From the NCBI RefSeq assembly GCF_000382405.1, contig NZ_KB908258.1, positions 124,001 through 188,000 of the forward strand: DNA of 64,000 nucleotides, given 5' to 3'. The position numbers and the translations under genes were made by a program. The notes below the pieces were generated by a model. The model searched no databases and was not told the origin of the DNA. It saw only the letters and a list, made by a program, of their open reading frames with translations. Shown one piece after another: positions 46,542 through 56,874 of this stretch. Each line of letters starts with the position of its first letter. The first letter of the stretch is position 1. The DNA is from Mycobacterium sp. 141. Its GTDB lineage: Bacteria > Actinomycetota > Actinomycetes > Mycobacteriales > Mycobacteriaceae.

Positions 46542-46603
46542 TGTCGCTTCCTCGCGCAAGCGCTCGTCAGTCATGTCGCTTCCTCGCGCAAGCGCTCGTC
46601 AGT
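46542..46603 (-). repeat. Two tandem copies of a 30-bp interspersed repeat in the atp operon
   Basis: Identical 30-bp copies occupy 46542-46571 and 46574-46603. On the minus strand the core is GACGAGCGCTTGCGCGAGGA. The upstream copy (46574-46603) supplies the stop codon of the b-delta gene. A third, slightly different copy lies at 52185. The repeats occupy the space between the b-delta and alpha genes. Confidence 0.85.
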
Positions 46604-47936
46604 CCGGTAGCCCGGTCGCCGCGGCAGCCAGTCGTGACGAGATGGATCCATCGATCACCTCGTCACCGACGGCGATCGACAGACCACCGAGGACATTCGG
46701 ATCGACATGGAGTTGGACGGAGACCGGGTGGCCGTAGATGCGGGTCAACACCTCGGTCAATCGCGCATTCTGGGCGTCGCTGAGCGGCGCCGCAGCCGTG
46801 ACGTGTGCGACAACCTCGCCGCGGCGGGCCACGGCCAGCTCGGCGAGGTCGATGACGGCCTCGTCGGCACGCTCGCCGCGCAGCAGCCCCACCGTCTGGG
46901 ACAGCAGCGCCTTGACCGTGTCGTTCACCCCGGTCGAGGCGGGGATCACCTTGTCGAGCAAGGCGATCCGACCGTCGACGGGAGTCGTGTAATCCGTCAG
47001 CAGGGCCGAGAGCTTGGGCTCTGCATCGAGAACACGGCCGAACCGGAACAGCTGGTCCTCCACGGCGTCGACCTCACCTGAGATCTCGGCACGCTTGAGC
47101 AGCGCCAGTCGCGCAATGTGCTCGATCGCGTCGACCAAGTTCGACTCAGTCGACCAGCGCTGGGCCACCGCGGTCCGCACCAGTTCGATGGTCGGCGCGC
47201 CGACTTTGCCGGACAGCAGCGTGTCGACCAGACGGACCTTGGGAGCAGGATCGTCGGACGGCTGGGTCAGATGCCGGTTCAGCACGGTCTCCGCGAGCAG
47301 CACCTTGGCCACCGAAGCCAGTTCGTCTGCCAGCGTGGTCAGCCCGGCGACGTCCAGTCCGCCGGCGACCGAGTCGAACTTCTCGACCAGAACGCCGAGT
47401 GATTCGCGGCTGGCAGCGCGCAACTCGGCCGTCGCGGCGGTGTCGATAACCGCGGTCGACGGCGCCATCTGCTCCAGTTCGGCGAGGAACCGGTCGACGG
47501 TGGCCGACTGCGCGGCCGGATCGGCCACGTGTGCCCGCACCAGCTCGTCGGCCTTCGCCACCGATTCTTCGCCGAGATCAGTCCGCAGTCCGCGGATGAG
47601 CTGCTGGCGCATCAGCTGAACCTGTTGTGCGCCTTGAGCTTTGATGCGCTCGGCCTCCGAGCCGGCCTGCTCGGCAAGCTGCGCGGTGATCCGCTTCGAA
47701 TCGTGCCGCGCTTCGTCGGTGACCTTGGCTGCTTCGGCCTTGGCATCCGCGAGCGCCTTGGCGTGCATGGCGTCGGCGTCGGCGAGCTTCCTGGAAGCTT
47801 CCGCGCTCTCAGCCAGTGCGGCGCGTATTGCATCCTGCTGTTTGGTCATCAGGGAATTCACCGGCGGTACCACGTACCGCCAGATGATGTACGCGATGAC
47901 CGCGAAGCCGATCAGCTGTCCGATGAAGATTTCCAT
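46599..47936 (-). CDS. atpFH: ATP synthase fused b-delta subunit
   Basis: 445 residues. An N-terminal membrane anchor ([19 protein letters not shown]) and b-type coiled coil (to about 165) are fused to a delta domain (residues about 270-445), the arrangement special to mycobacteria and relatives. It forms the peripheral stalk with the separate b subunit. The start directly abuts the atpF stop. The stop codon lies inside the 30-bp repeat. Confidence 0.95.
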   Translation of the reverse strand: MEIFIGQLIGFAVIAYIIWRYVVPPVNSLMTKQQDAIRAALAESAEASRKLADADAMHAKALADAKAEAAKVTDEARHDSKRITAQLAEQAGSEAERIKAQGAQQVQLMRQQLIRGLRTDLGEESVAKADELVRAHVADPAAQSATVDRFLAELEQMAPSTAVIDTAATAELRAASRESLGVLVEKFDSVAGGLDVAGLTTLADELASVAKVLLAETVLNRHLTQPSDDPAPKVRLVDTLLSGKVGAPTIELVRTAVAQRWSTESNLVDAIEHIARLALLKRAEISGEVDAVEDQLFRFGRVLDAEPKLSALLTDYTTPVDGRIALLDKVIPASTGVNDTVKALLSQTVGLLRGERADEAVIDLAELAVARRGEVVAHVTAAAPLSDAQNARLTEVLTRIYGHPVSVQLHVDPNVLGGLSIAVGDEVIDGSISSRLAAAATGLPD

Positions 47937-48455
47937 CTACTGCGTCCCACCTGATTTCACGTCGACGCCGAGGATGCGACTTGCCAGCGTGGCCGACAGA
48001 CCGTCGACAGACGATTCGAGGTCGGACTGCGCGGCGGCACCTTGCGCGGATAGTTGCTGATCTGCATCGCGAACCGTTTCGGCCACTTCACCGCTGGCTT
48101 CGACACGCTTCTGCTCAACGACCGAACGGCCCGCGGCACGAGCCTCGTCACGGATGGCCGAAGCCTCGGTCCGAGCCCCTGCCATCGCATCGTCGTAATC
48201 GGCCTGCGCGGCCGCAACCTGCTCGGCCGACTTCCGGTTGTCCGCTGCGGTCTTGGCCAGCATCGCTTCCCGCTCCGCCAGGACCTTACCGATCGGCGGT
48301 ACCACCCATTTCCCGATCACGCCGAGCACGATCAAGAAGATGAGCAGCACGACGAAGAAGGTTCCGTTGGGAATCAGGAAGTTGCTCTGACCCCCGCCGC
48401 CTTCTTCCGCTGCCTGGCTAGACGCCAGGATCGTTGCGCTCAGTTGTTCCATCAC
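47937..48455 (-). CDS. atpF: ATP synthase b subunit
   Basis: 172 residues, [18 protein letters not shown], then a membrane segment [19 protein letters not shown] and a long charged coiled coil. With the fused b-delta it makes the peripheral stalk. ATG at 48455 or 48452 are both possible. The stop abuts the next start. Confidence 0.95.
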   Translation of the reverse strand: MMEQLSATILASSQAAEEGGGGQSNFLIPNGTFFVVLLIFLIVLGVIGKWVVPPIGKVLAEREAMLAKTAADNRKSAEQVAAAQADYDDAMAGARTEASAIRDEARAAGRSVVEQKRVEASGEVAETVRDADQQLSAQGAAAQSDLESSVDGLSATLASRILGVDVKSGGTQ

Positions 48456-48461
48456 GCTGGA

Positions 48462-48716
<255 letters not shown>

Positions 48717-48796
48717 TTATTCCTCCTTGGTAACTGGCAGCGTTGCCACCAGGGTCTCTTGTGGTTCCTACACGCCCTGTCGGTCAGTGTCGGTTT

Positions 48797-49552
48797 TTAG
48801 TGGTCGTGTTCGTGGTCCAGTTCCATGGACTGACTGAAGTAAAGAATGGTCAGCAGGGCGAAGATAAAGGCCTGGATCAGACCGACGAACAAGTCGAACG
48901 TCTTCCAGATGGCGTTCGGCGCCCACTGGATGTACCAAGGGAACATCGCGATCAGCGCGACCAGGATGCCGCCGGCGAACATGTTGCCGAAAAGTCGGAG
49001 GGACAGCGAGACCGGCTTGGCGATCTCCTCGACGATGTTGATCGGCGCCAGCACAGCGACATGGCCCTTGACCAACTTCTTCACGTGCCCAATCGGGCCT
49101 CGACGCCAGATGCCTGCCGCGTGATAGCAGAGGAAGACGAACAGGGCCAGCGCCAAGACGTAGTTGATGTCCGATGCCGGTGGAGCCAGAAGTTCAGATG
49201 CGGCACCATCCGGTCCGCCGAACTGCACGGGTAGCACGGACAGCCAGTTCGATACCAGGATGAAGACGAATATGGTGACCGCCAGCGGCAGTACGAACGG
49301 GGCGATCTTCATGCCGATCGCGCTCTCGATCTGCTGGCGCATCTGGATGGTGATGGCCTCGAAGAACAGCTGCACACCGCCCGGGACACCGGTCGAGGTG
49401 ACCTTCGCCCGCAGGAAAAACGCCAGCCCGATGACGATGACAGCGGCAACCGCGGTGGCGATGATCGTGTCGATATTGAAGGTCCAGCCCAACCACTTCA
49501 CTTCTTCGTGGTGGCCGACGTGGATCGCTGCGGCAAGAACAGTCTCGGTCAT
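48797..49552 (-). CDS. atpB: ATP synthase a subunit
   Basis: 251 residues with five or six membrane helices. The essential arginine is in the segment [12 protein letters not shown], the proton half-channel signature. It ends with a His-rich tail (LDHEHDH). It is between the I subunit gene (11 bp) and atpE (83 bp). Confidence 0.96.
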   Translation of the reverse strand: MTETVLAAAIHVGHHEEVKWLGWTFNIDTIIATAVAAVIVIGLAFFLRAKVTSTGVPGGVQLFFEAITIQMRQQIESAIGMKIAPFVLPLAVTIFVFILVSNWLSVLPVQFGGPDGAASELLAPPASDINYVLALALFVFLCYHAAGIWRRGPIGHVKKLVKGHVAVLAPINIVEEIAKPVSLSLRLFGNMFAGGILVALIAMFPWYIQWAPNAIWKTFDLFVGLIQAFIFALLTILYFSQSMELDHEHDH

Positions 49553-49563
49553 CTGGTGTCAGC

Positions 49564-50019
49564 TCAGCCCTTCGATTCCGTGCCAGAGGTGTCGACAGCA
49601 TCGAGGCCGTCGGTGCGGATCTTCTTGAGCACCGGGAAGCTGGTGGACATCACCAGCAGTGCCTGGAAGATCGCCAACCCGAACAGCACCGCGACGCCGC
49701 CCGAGTTCTTGAAGAAGTATGCGATCGCGAGACCGATCGCGGTGATGATCAACAGCCGGGTGGCGGAATTCACCGCCATCTTCTTCTTGAGGGGGTGTTC
49801 CTCGGCGGTTATCGACTCCACCGCGTGGCGCACCAGTAATGCGTTGATCAGGCCAAGGCCAAGACCGACGCCGAAGAACACACCGAACAAGACGTGGCCG
49901 GTGAAGGCGGCGGCCGCGACGGCCACACCGGTCAGGGCCACGCAGATGACCAGCAGTCGCAGTGGCCGAAATGCCACCGATGGAAACACCAACGGCGCGT
50001 CTTGCGCTGGTGTCGTCAC
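49564..50019 (-). CDS. ATP synthase I-type small membrane protein (Rv1303 homologue)
   Basis: 151 residues with four hydrophobic segments (starting LRLLVICVALTGVAVAAAAF). Its position as first gene of the atp operon matches the assembly-helper AtpI of other bacteria. GVGLGLINALLVRHAVES is a recognisable stretch. The gene is 255 bp downstream of wecA, so a promoter for the atp operon is expected in 50020-50274. Confidence 0.88.
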   Translation of the reverse strand: MTTPAQDAPLVFPSVAFRPLRLLVICVALTGVAVAAAAFTGHVLFGVFFGVGLGLGLINALLVRHAVESITAEEHPLKKKMAVNSATRLLIITAIGLAIAYFFKNSGGVAVLFGLAIFQALLVMSTSFPVLKKIRTDGLDAVDTSGTESKG

Positions 50020-50274
50020 TGCTTCACCCCAATCCCACGGTCACGGAGCACATCTGCGTATACACGTACTACCTGGCAATGTCCTGATCGTGCCCGACGA
50101 GCGTAACGGAGGGCGGCGGGCGCGCTGGAATCACCCAAGGGGTAGCTCCCTTTGTCGGTCGTTATTCGGCGCCGATCGGCTTTTCGGAACCAATGGGCCG
50201 GGCCGGCAACCCGTGAGGTTTTTCGGGTTCTGCCAGCACCGTACCACATGGTAGGTGGCCCTAATTGAGGACTA

Positions 50275-51510
50275 CTACTTTTCGTCGTACTGATCATCGA
50301 GCTGCGATTCCTGCCCATCGGGACCGCGACGCAACAGGGGTATCAGAGTGACCACGATCGCGACCAGAATGGCCGCCGCCATCACCGCGCCGGTGTAGCG
50401 CGGGTCGACGAAAATCGTGCTGGCCGCACCGAAGGCGACGATCCCCACCCATAGGTAGATAAGTAGCACCACGCGGCGGTGCGAATGGCCGATCTGCAAT
50501 AACCGGTGATGCAAATGCATCTTGTCCGGACTGAACGGGCTGCGCCCCGCGCGGGTGCGCCGCACGATGGCCAACAACATGTCCAGCGCAGGCACAAACA
50601 TCACGGCGACAACCAACAGGAACGGCGACAACAGCGCGAACACGTCGCGGGCGCCGTAAGCGTTCTGCGAGATCGGGCCCGCGGCAGTGGTCGCCGCGGC
50701 GCCGAGCATCAGACCGATCAGCATCGACCCCGAGTCGCCCATGAAGATTTTGGCGCGGTGGAAGTTGTGCGGCAGAAATCCGAGGCAGGCGCCGGCCAAC
50801 ACCACCGAGATCACCGCGGGCGGGTAGAACAGCACGTCGCCACCGTGGTCGCGCAGCAGCCCGACCGAGAAGACGCAGATGGCCAGCGCCGTGATCAACC
50901 CGAGGCCGGCCGCCAGTCCGTCGAGCCCGTCGACGAAGTTCATCGCATTGACGATCGAGACTGTCAACGCGAGCGTGAGCAGGATCGAGGAGACTTGATC
51001 GAGCACGATCGTGCCGACTCCCCCGATCGGGATATACAGCACGCTCCACGCCACACCCATGGTGACCAGCACACTCGCCGCGGTGATCTGCCCGGCGAAT
51101 TTGGTCAGCGCGTCCAGACCCCACCGATCGTCGATCAGTCCGATAGCCATGATCAGGCCGCCGGCCACCACCACGGCCGGCATTCCGGTCGAATAGACGA
51201 ATCCACGGGTCAATGCCGGAAGTTGGGACGCCAGCAGCACGGCCGCAGCGACACCGACATACATCGCCAGCCCACCCATCCTGGGAGTGGGCTGCACATG
51301 CACGTCGCGCTCACGCGGATAGGCGACTGCACCGAGCCGAATAGCCAGCACCCGCACCCAGCCGGTGGCGAAGTAGGTGATGATCGCGGCGGTCAGGCCG
51401 ACAAGCATCAGCTCACGCAGAGGCACACCCGCCCCCTGGTCGGACAGCGCCAAGACCGCGGCATCGGTGTAGCTGCCGGCCATGATCACCGGTGCACCGT
51501 ACTGCAGCAA
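50275..51510 (-). CDS. wecA: Undecaprenyl-phosphate GlcNAc-1-phosphate transferase WecA
   Basis: 411 residues, about eleven membrane helices. Metal and catalytic motifs are GLIDDRWGLDALTK, NAMNFVDGLDGLA and KIFMGDSGSMLIG, and the HHRLLQIGHSHRR loop is near 350. It starts linker synthesis for arabinogalactan. The start is TTG at 51510 (LLQYG), which matches the N-terminus of Rv1302 as recalled; ATG at 51483 is the alternative. Confidence 0.94.
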   Translation of the reverse strand: MLQYGAPVIMAGSYTDAAVLALSDQGAGVPLRELMLVGLTAAIITYFATGWVRVLAIRLGAVAYPRERDVHVQPTPRMGGLAMYVGVAAAVLLASQLPALTRGFVYSTGMPAVVVAGGLIMAIGLIDDRWGLDALTKFAGQITAASVLVTMGVAWSVLYIPIGGVGTIVLDQVSSILLTLALTVSIVNAMNFVDGLDGLAAGLGLITALAICVFSVGLLRDHGGDVLFYPPAVISVVLAGACLGFLPHNFHRAKIFMGDSGSMLIGLMLGAAATTAAGPISQNAYGARDVFALLSPFLLVVAVMFVPALDMLLAIVRRTRAGRSPFSPDKMHLHHRLLQIGHSHRRVVLLIYLWVGIVAFGAASTIFVDPRYTGAVMAAAILVAIVVTLIPLLRRGPDGQESQLDDQYDEK

Positions 51511-51517
51511 GCTGAGA

Positions 51518-52180
51518 TCACTCCGTGAGCGTTGTGGTCAGAGCTGCGGCTTCCATACCGAGAACCCGGGCGATGTCGTCGGCACTGATCGGCCCCTCGC
51601 GCAAGATGCGCGGGCGCTCACCAGTCAGATCGACAATGGTCGACGCCGCCTGCCGTTCAGCGGGACCGCCATCCAGATAAACCTCGACCAGATCGCCGAG
51701 CTGCTCGTGCGCCGCAGCGGCGGTCACCGCGGCTGGCCGGCCCGAGACGTTGGCGCTCGACACCGCCATCGGGCCGACCTCACGCAGCAGTTCGATGGCC
51801 ACCGGGTGCAGCGGCATCCGCAGCATCACGCTGCCGTTGGCGTCGCCGAGGTCCCACTGCAGCGACGGCGCCTGGCGCACCACCAGGCTCAGCGCACCGG
51901 GCCAGAACGCCCGGATCAGTTCACGCGCGGTATCGGGAACCGAAAAGACCAGCCCGTCGATCGTGGTCCACGACCCTACGAGGACGCCGACCGGCATATT
52001 GCGGCCACGGCCCTTGGCCGCGAGCAGGCTGCCGACCGCGTCACCGTCGAAAGCGTCCGCGCCGATGCCGTAGACGGTGTCCGTCGGCATCACGACCAAC
52101 CGCCCGCCCTTGATCGCGCTGATCGCCGAGGCGATGCCTTTCGCACGCTGATCGGGGTCGCTGCAGTCGAACATTGCCAT
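51518..52180 (-). CDS. L-threonylcarbamoyladenylate synthase (Sua5/YrdC family)
   Basis: 220 residues. The core VVMPTDTVYGIGADAFD and KGRGRNMPVGVLVG are the nucleotide- and threonine-binding motifs, and SSANVSGRPA is further on. It provides the activated group for t6A37 in tRNA. It is 7 bp from wecA downstream and 49 bp from prmC upstream, where a copy of the 30-bp repeat lies. Confidence 0.94.
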   Translation of the reverse strand: MAMFDCSDPDQRAKGIASAISAIKGGRLVVMPTDTVYGIGADAFDGDAVGSLLAAKGRGRNMPVGVLVGSWTTIDGLVFSVPDTARELIRAFWPGALSLVVRQAPSLQWDLGDANGSVMLRMPLHPVAIELLREVGPMAVSSANVSGRPAAVTAAAAHEQLGDLVEVYLDGGPAERQAASTIVDLTGERPRILREGPISADDIARVLGMEAAALTTTLTE

Positions 52181-52184
52181 GTCA

Positions 52185-52209
52185 GCTCCTCGCGCAAGCG
52201 CTCGTCGGT
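52185..52209 (-). repeat. Third copy of the GACGAGCGCTTGCGCGAGGA repeat
   Basis: 25 bp match the repeat at 46542 with few changes. It lies in the 49-bp gap between prmC and the threonylcarbamoyladenylate synthase gene, a few bases before the latter's start. Confidence 0.75.
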
Positions 52210-52229
52210 GTCATCTCGGCTCCATGAAC

Positions 52230-53111
52230 TCAGCTTCTCCCAATGCGGGTCGCCGTGACAAAGCGGGGTCGCCCGGCCAAGTCACGGCGTGGCGTCACGG
52301 CGGCGAAACGTCCGTCGTCGATGAACATCCGGGCGGTGCGCCCAGAGGTGGTGTCGTCGTGCTCGACGGCGCAACCGGCGCCGTCACGCAGCCATCGTGC
52401 GGCAAGTCCCACGATCGGACCGATCACCTCCATGCCGTCGGCTCCCCCGAACAGTGCGTGCGCCGGATCGTGCTCGGCCACCTCGGGCTCCAGACGAGCC
52501 CCCGCCGGAATGTAGGGCGGGTTGGCAACCAGCAGGTCGACGCGGCCGTCGAGCTGAGGCAGCAATCCCGGCGTCGTGACGTCGGCGGCCAGCACCTCGA
52601 CCGGCGTTCCGGCGGCATTGCGGCGCGTGTAACGCAGAGCCTCAGGCGAGTCGTCGATGGCCAGCACCCGGGCATCTGGCCGGTGCGCCGACAGCGCCAG
52701 GGCCAACGCCCCTGAACCCGTGCACAGATCCACGATCACCGGATTTGCCGGAAGCCGTTGCGCATCGATGAATTTCGTGGCCCACTCGAGCAGCGATTCG
52801 GTTTCCGGCCGGGGAATGAACACACCCGGGCCTACGGCCAGCGTCAGCGGACCGAACGCGGCGGTGCCTACCAGATGCTGCAGCGGTACCCGTCGTGAGC
52901 GTGCCGCGATCAGCTCGTCGAAAGCCCGCCGGAAGTCCGCGCCGGGGTCGTCGATCAGCATCAGGCGCCCGCGGTCCGTGCCCGCGACGTGCGCCGCCAG
53001 CAGTTCGGCGTCGGTGCGGGCCGATTCGATGCCGGCCGCGGCCAGCGCATGGGTGGCCGCCTGGAGGACGTACCGCAGGCCGGTCAAGCTTTTCCCGGCA
53101 GGCCGGGTCAT
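52230..53111 (-). CDS. prmC: Release factor glutamine methyltransferase PrmC/HemK
   Basis: 293 residues. The AdoMet motif [14 protein letters not shown] and the catalytic NPPY ([10 protein letters not shown]) are present. It methylates the GGQ glutamine of the release factors. The start overlaps the prfA stop by 4 bp, so enzyme and substrate are translated from one message. Confidence 0.96.
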   Translation of the reverse strand: MTRPAGKSLTGLRYVLQAATHALAAAGIESARTDAELLAAHVAGTDRGRLMLIDDPGADFRRAFDELIAARSRRVPLQHLVGTAAFGPLTLAVGPGVFIPRPETESLLEWATKFIDAQRLPANPVIVDLCTGSGALALALSAHRPDARVLAIDDSPEALRYTRRNAAGTPVEVLAADVTTPGLLPQLDGRVDLLVANPPYIPAGARLEPEVAEHDPAHALFGGADGMEVIGPIVGLAARWLRDGAGCAVEHDDTTSGRTARMFIDDGRFAAVTPRRDLAGRPRFVTATRIGRS

Positions 53112-54208
53112 GCCTGCTGCAGCCTCGACTGCTTGTCGGCGGCGGCCAGCGCGTCGAAGAGCGGATCCAGCTCCCCGTCGAGCACCTGGTCCAGGTTGTG
53201 CGCCTTGAAGTTGATCCGGTGATCGGCGATCCGGTTCTCCGGAAAGTTGTAGGTCCGGATGCGCTCGCTGCGGTCTACGGTGCGGATCTGGCTGGCCCGG
53301 TCCGCCGAGGCATCGGCGTCGGCCTGTTCCTCGGCCAGCGCTTGCAGCCGCGCGGCCAGCACCTGCATGGCGCGGGCCTTGTTCTGCAGCTGGGAGCGCT
53401 CGTTCTGGCAGGTCACCACGATGCCGGTGGGCAGATGCGTGATGCGGACCGCGGAGTCGGTGGTATTAACCCCTTGGCCGCCCTTGCCCGACGAACGATA
53501 GACGTCGATGCGCAGGTCCGACTCGTCGATCTGGACCTGCTCGACCTCTTCGGGCTCGGGGTAGACGAGCACGCCCGCAGCCGAGGTATGCACACGGCCC
53601 TGCGATTCGGTGACCGGGACACGTTGCACGCGGTGCACGCCGCCCTCGAACTTGAGCCGGGCCCACACGCCGTCAGCCGAATCGCCCTTGCTCCGGATGG
53701 ACAGCGTGGCGTCCTTATATCCGCCCAGGTCTGAGCTGGTTTCGCCAAGCATCGTGACGGTCCAGCCGTGCCGCTCGGCGTAGCGGATGTACATGCGGGC
53801 CAGGTCGGCTGCAAACAGCGCCGATTCCTCGCCGCCCTCCCCTGATTTCACTTCGAGCACGATGTCGTCGGCGTCATGCGGGTCACGCGGCGCCAGCAGA
53901 TCGGTGAGCTGGGTGTCGAGTTCGGCGACGCGTGCGGTCAGCTCGTCGACCTCAGCGGCGAAGCTGGCGTCGTCGGCCGCGAGTTCACGGGCCGCCTCGA
54001 GGTCGCCACGGGCGGCCTCCAGCTTGCGGTACGTGGCCACGACCGGAGAGATCTGCGCGAATCGGCGTCCGACCTTGCGAGCAGCCGACGCGTCCGCATG
54101 CAGGTTGGGATCGGCGAGTTGGAGTTCGAGGTCGGCGTGCTCGGCGAGGATCACCTCGATTGCGCCCCCCGGCTGAGCCGGGAATTCAGCAGAAGCTGTG
54201 TCCGTCAC
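53108..54208 (-). CDS. prfA: Peptide chain release factor 1
   Basis: 366 residues. The GGQ motif is [17 protein letters not shown], and the stop-codon reading part lies near [13 protein letters not shown]-like [12 protein letters not shown]. It releases peptides at UAA and UAG. A very strong hairpin at 54241-54285 separates it from rpmE, so it probably has its own promoter in the 84-bp gap, or is made by read-through. Confidence 0.97.
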   Translation of the reverse strand: MTDTASAEFPAQPGGAIEVILAEHADLELQLADPNLHADASAARKVGRRFAQISPVVATYRKLEAARGDLEAARELAADDASFAAEVDELTARVAELDTQLTDLLAPRDPHDADDIVLEVKSGEGGEESALFAADLARMYIRYAERHGWTVTMLGETSSDLGGYKDATLSIRSKGDSADGVWARLKFEGGVHRVQRVPVTESQGRVHTSAAGVLVYPEPEEVEQVQIDESDLRIDVYRSSGKGGQGVNTTDSAVRITHLPTGIVVTCQNERSQLQNKARAMQVLAARLQALAEEQADADASADRASQIRTVDRSERIRTYNFPENRIADHRINFKAHNLDQVLDGELDPLFDALAAADKQSRLQQA

Positions 54209-54240
54209 GTCAACCTCCTCCGATTCTGTCCTGAAACGAG

Positions 54241-54285
54241 AACGACGCCCGGATCTGACGCATATGCGACAGATCGGGCGTCGTT
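54241..54285 (-). terminator. Long hairpin between rpmE and prfA
   Basis: Arms AACGACGCCCGGATCTG (54241-54257) and CAGATCGGGCGTCGTT (54270-54285) pair over 16 bp with one bulge; the loop itself holds GCATATGC. There is no T-run, typical of mycobacterial I-shaped terminators. Confidence 0.7.
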
Positions 54286-54292
54286 GACGCAG

Positions 54293-54532
54293 CTACTTGT
54301 CAGCCGCGGCCTTCTCGGCTGCAGCCTTGCGCTTGCCGTAGCGCGCCTCGAAGCGGGCGACGCGGCCGCCGCTGTCGAGGATCTTCTGCTTGCCGGTGTA
54401 GAAGGGGTGGCACTGCGAACAGACCTCGACGACGATCTGTCCACTGTTCTTGGTGCTCCGCGTGGTGAAGGTGTTGCCACAACCGCAGTGCACGGTGGTC
54501 TCGACATAATCAGGGTGAATGCCCGTTTTCAT
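54293..54532 (-). CDS. rpmE: Ribosomal protein L31, zinc-binding form
   Basis: 79 residues, [20 protein letters not shown]. Four cysteines in two pairs (HCGCG and VCSQC) give the zinc-binding (C+) form. The lysine-rich tail is usual. It is bracketed by hairpins at 54241 and 54681, suggesting it forms its own transcription unit between rho and prfA. Confidence 0.96.
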   Translation of the reverse strand: MKTGIHPDYVETTVHCGCGNTFTTRSTKNSGQIVVEVCSQCHPFYTGKQKILDSGGRVARFEARYGKRKAAAEKAAADK

Positions 54533-54680
54533 GGTTCCTCTTCAGTCGTTGGCCCGGGTCGCCCGCGTGTGGACGTGAACCGGGACCGAGGGTCGGCGGT
54601 CCATTATGCCAGTTCGGCCGCCAGCAGCCTAAACGTGTGTATACCTGACGGTATTCCTTGCCATCGGTCGAGAAACGCCA

Positions 54681-54710
54681 CTGCCCCGACACGCTCGGCG
54701 TGCGGGGCAG
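54681..54710 (-). terminator. Terminator hairpin after rho
   Basis: CTGCCCCG and CACGC pair with GCGTG and CGGGGCAG (13 bp with one bulged A, 3-base loop), 14 bp past the rho stop. No T-run. Confidence 0.65.
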
Positions 54711-54723
54711 TGTGCAGTTCCGG

Positions 54724-56640
54724 TCAGTCGACGTCCATCGAGCCCGGCGCGGTCTTGGAGACCTGGACCAGGAACTCGTAGTTCGTCTTCGTCTTGCGCA
54801 ACTGGCTCATCAGCAGGTCAATGGCCTGGTGGCTGTCAAGCCCTGAGAGCACGCGACGCAGCTTGTGCACGATCGCGAACTCGTCCGGGGACAGCAGCAG
54901 CTCGTCCTTTCGGGTACCGGACGGGTTGACGTCGACAGCCGGGAACACCCGACGCTCGGCGATCTTGCGGTCCAGCTTGAGCTCGGCGTTACCGGTGCCC
55001 TTGAATTCCTCAAAGATCACCGTGTCACCGGTGGAGCCGGTCTCGACCATCGCCGTGGCGATGATGGTCAACGACCCACCGTGCTCGATGTTGCGAGCCG
55101 CGCCGAGGAACCGCTTGGGCGGGTACAGCGCGGTGGAATCCACACCACCGGACAGGATGCGGCCCGAGGCCGGCGACGCGTTGTTGTACGCGCGACCGAG
55201 CCGGGTGATCGAGTCCAGCAGCACGACGACATCCTTGCCCTGCTCGACCAGCCGCTTGGCCCGCTCGATGGCCAGCTCGGCGGCCTGCGTGTGATCTGAC
55301 GGCGGTCGATCGAAGGTAGAGGCGATGACCTCGCCCTTCACCGAGCGCTGCATGTCGGTGACCTCCTCCGGGCGCTCGTCGACGAGCACGACCATGAGGT
55401 GACATTCCGGGTTGTTGCGGGTGATCGCGTTCGCGATGTCCTGCATGATCGTGGTCTTACCGGCCTTGGGCGGCGACACGATCAGGGCCCGCTGCCCCTT
55501 ACCGATCGGCATGATCAGGTCGATGACGCGCGTGGTCAGACGCTCAGGCGTGGTCTCCAGGCGCAGCCGCTGGTTCGGGTACAGCGGGGTGAGCTTGCTG
55601 AACTCGGGGCGCTTCTTGGCGTCCTCCACCGAACCACCATTGACGGTGTCCAGGCGCACCAACGGATTGAACTTCTGCCGGGAATTCTGGCCGCTGTTCT
55701 CGCCCTCGCGGGGCACCCGAACCGCACCCGTCACGGCGTCACCGCGACGCAGCCCGTTCTTGCGGACCATGTTCATCGAGACGTAGACGTCGTTGGGACC
55801 GGCCAGGTAACCGGAGGTCCGGACGAACGCGTAGTTGTCGAGGACATCGAGGATGCCCGCGACGGGCTGTACGACGTCGTCCTCGCGCAGTTCGGCCTCG
55901 TTACCGCCGCCGCCTTCGCTGCCGCGCTCGCCACGCCGGCGACGGTCGCGGAACCGACGACCACGCCGGCCCTGACGACCGTCACCATCGTCCTCCCCGG
56001 CATTGCCGCCGCGGTTCTGCTGGTCACCCTGCTGGTCCGACTGATCGCCGGCCGACTTGGTGTCCGGCTTCTCCGGCGCATCCTGCTTATCGTTTCTGTC
56101 CTGCTTGGCCGGTTGGTCCTGCTTGGCAGGTTGCTCGGCAGCGGGCTTGGCGTCCGCCTCGGTGGCCTTCTGGTTCTCGCCGCGCTCGCGCTGGTTCTCA
56201 CCGCGCTGCCTCGTGGGCTCGTCGGCCGCGGGCGCTCCCGCCTGGCGGGACGCGCCGCGACGCTCCCGGCGCGGCGACGCCTGCTCGACCGGTGCCTCGA
56301 CGTCGGATTTGGTCTCGGCGGCGGACGTGGTCTCGGCGGGGGCGTTCGCGGCAGCGCCGCGGCCGTTGGCCTCGCCCCGGTGGGCACGGATCGCAGCGAT
56401 CAACTCGCCCTTACGCAGGCCCGATGCGCCTTCGACTCCGATTTCCTTGGCCAGTGCGCGCAGCTCTGGCAGCACCATCGTCGACAACGAGGCAGGCCGC
56501 GGATTTGCGGCGCGCGTGTCGGAGGTGGGAGCGGAGGGCGCAGCAGCCGGTGTTTCGCCCGCATTTGCTGCCGTCACGACGTTCGACAGCTCTCCGGTGT
56601 CATTGCTGTTATCAGTCGTGAAGAGGTCCGTATCAGTCAC
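54724..56640 (-). CDS. rho: Transcription termination factor Rho
   Basis: 638 residues. The N-terminal part (PELRALAKEIGVEGASGLRK) is followed by a long low-complexity insert rich in Arg, Asn, Gln, Asp and Lys (about residues 85-240), then the RNA-binding and ATPase domains with Walker A SPPKAGKTTIM. The insert is a known feature of actinobacterial Rho and may help RNA binding at high GC content. Two inverted repeats lie in its leader (56702-56780), possible control sites. Confidence 0.96.
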   Translation of the reverse strand: MTDTDLFTTDNSNDTGELSNVVTAANAGETPAAAPSAPTSDTRAANPRPASLSTMVLPELRALAKEIGVEGASGLRKGELIAAIRAHRGEANGRGAAANAPAETTSAAETKSDVEAPVEQASPRRERRGASRQAGAPAADEPTRQRGENQRERGENQKATEADAKPAAEQPAKQDQPAKQDRNDKQDAPEKPDTKSAGDQSDQQGDQQNRGGNAGEDDGDGRQGRRGRRFRDRRRRGERGSEGGGGNEAELREDDVVQPVAGILDVLDNYAFVRTSGYLAGPNDVYVSMNMVRKNGLRRGDAVTGAVRVPREGENSGQNSRQKFNPLVRLDTVNGGSVEDAKKRPEFSKLTPLYPNQRLRLETTPERLTTRVIDLIMPIGKGQRALIVSPPKAGKTTIMQDIANAITRNNPECHLMVVLVDERPEEVTDMQRSVKGEVIASTFDRPPSDHTQAAELAIERAKRLVEQGKDVVVLLDSITRLGRAYNNASPASGRILSGGVDSTALYPPKRFLGAARNIEHGGSLTIIATAMVETGSTGDTVIFEEFKGTGNAELKLDRKIAERRVFPAVDVNPSGTRKDELLLSPDEFAIVHKLRRVLSGLDSHQAIDLLMSQLRKTKTNYEFLVQVSKTAPGSMDVD

Positions 56641-56701
56641 GGATTTCCTTTCTTTCCCTCACTGTTGCGTTACGCGAGGGTTCCCCAAAGGTCGACGCGC
56701 A

Positions 56702-56780
56702 TTCAGCTGTACCGCTGAACGCGTAGCTCGCACCGCCTATGTAACGGTGATCGCATGGGTTCGCTGTCGAACGGCGAACC
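56702..56780. promoter_or_regulatory. Two inverted repeats in the rho leader region
   Basis: TTCAGC-N6-GCTGAA at 56702-56719 and GGTTCGC-N9-GCGAACC at 56758-56780, between thrB and rho. They could be leader RNA structures or operator sites. The 283-bp gap holds no gene. Confidence 0.4.
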
Positions 56781-56874
56781 GTTAGCCCAGGTGTAAAACA
56801 CAAGAAGTTTGGGTGGTCGTCCTAGTGTCTGCGCAGGAAAAGCCGCTGCGATTGCTGGACGACAGCGAGAATAG

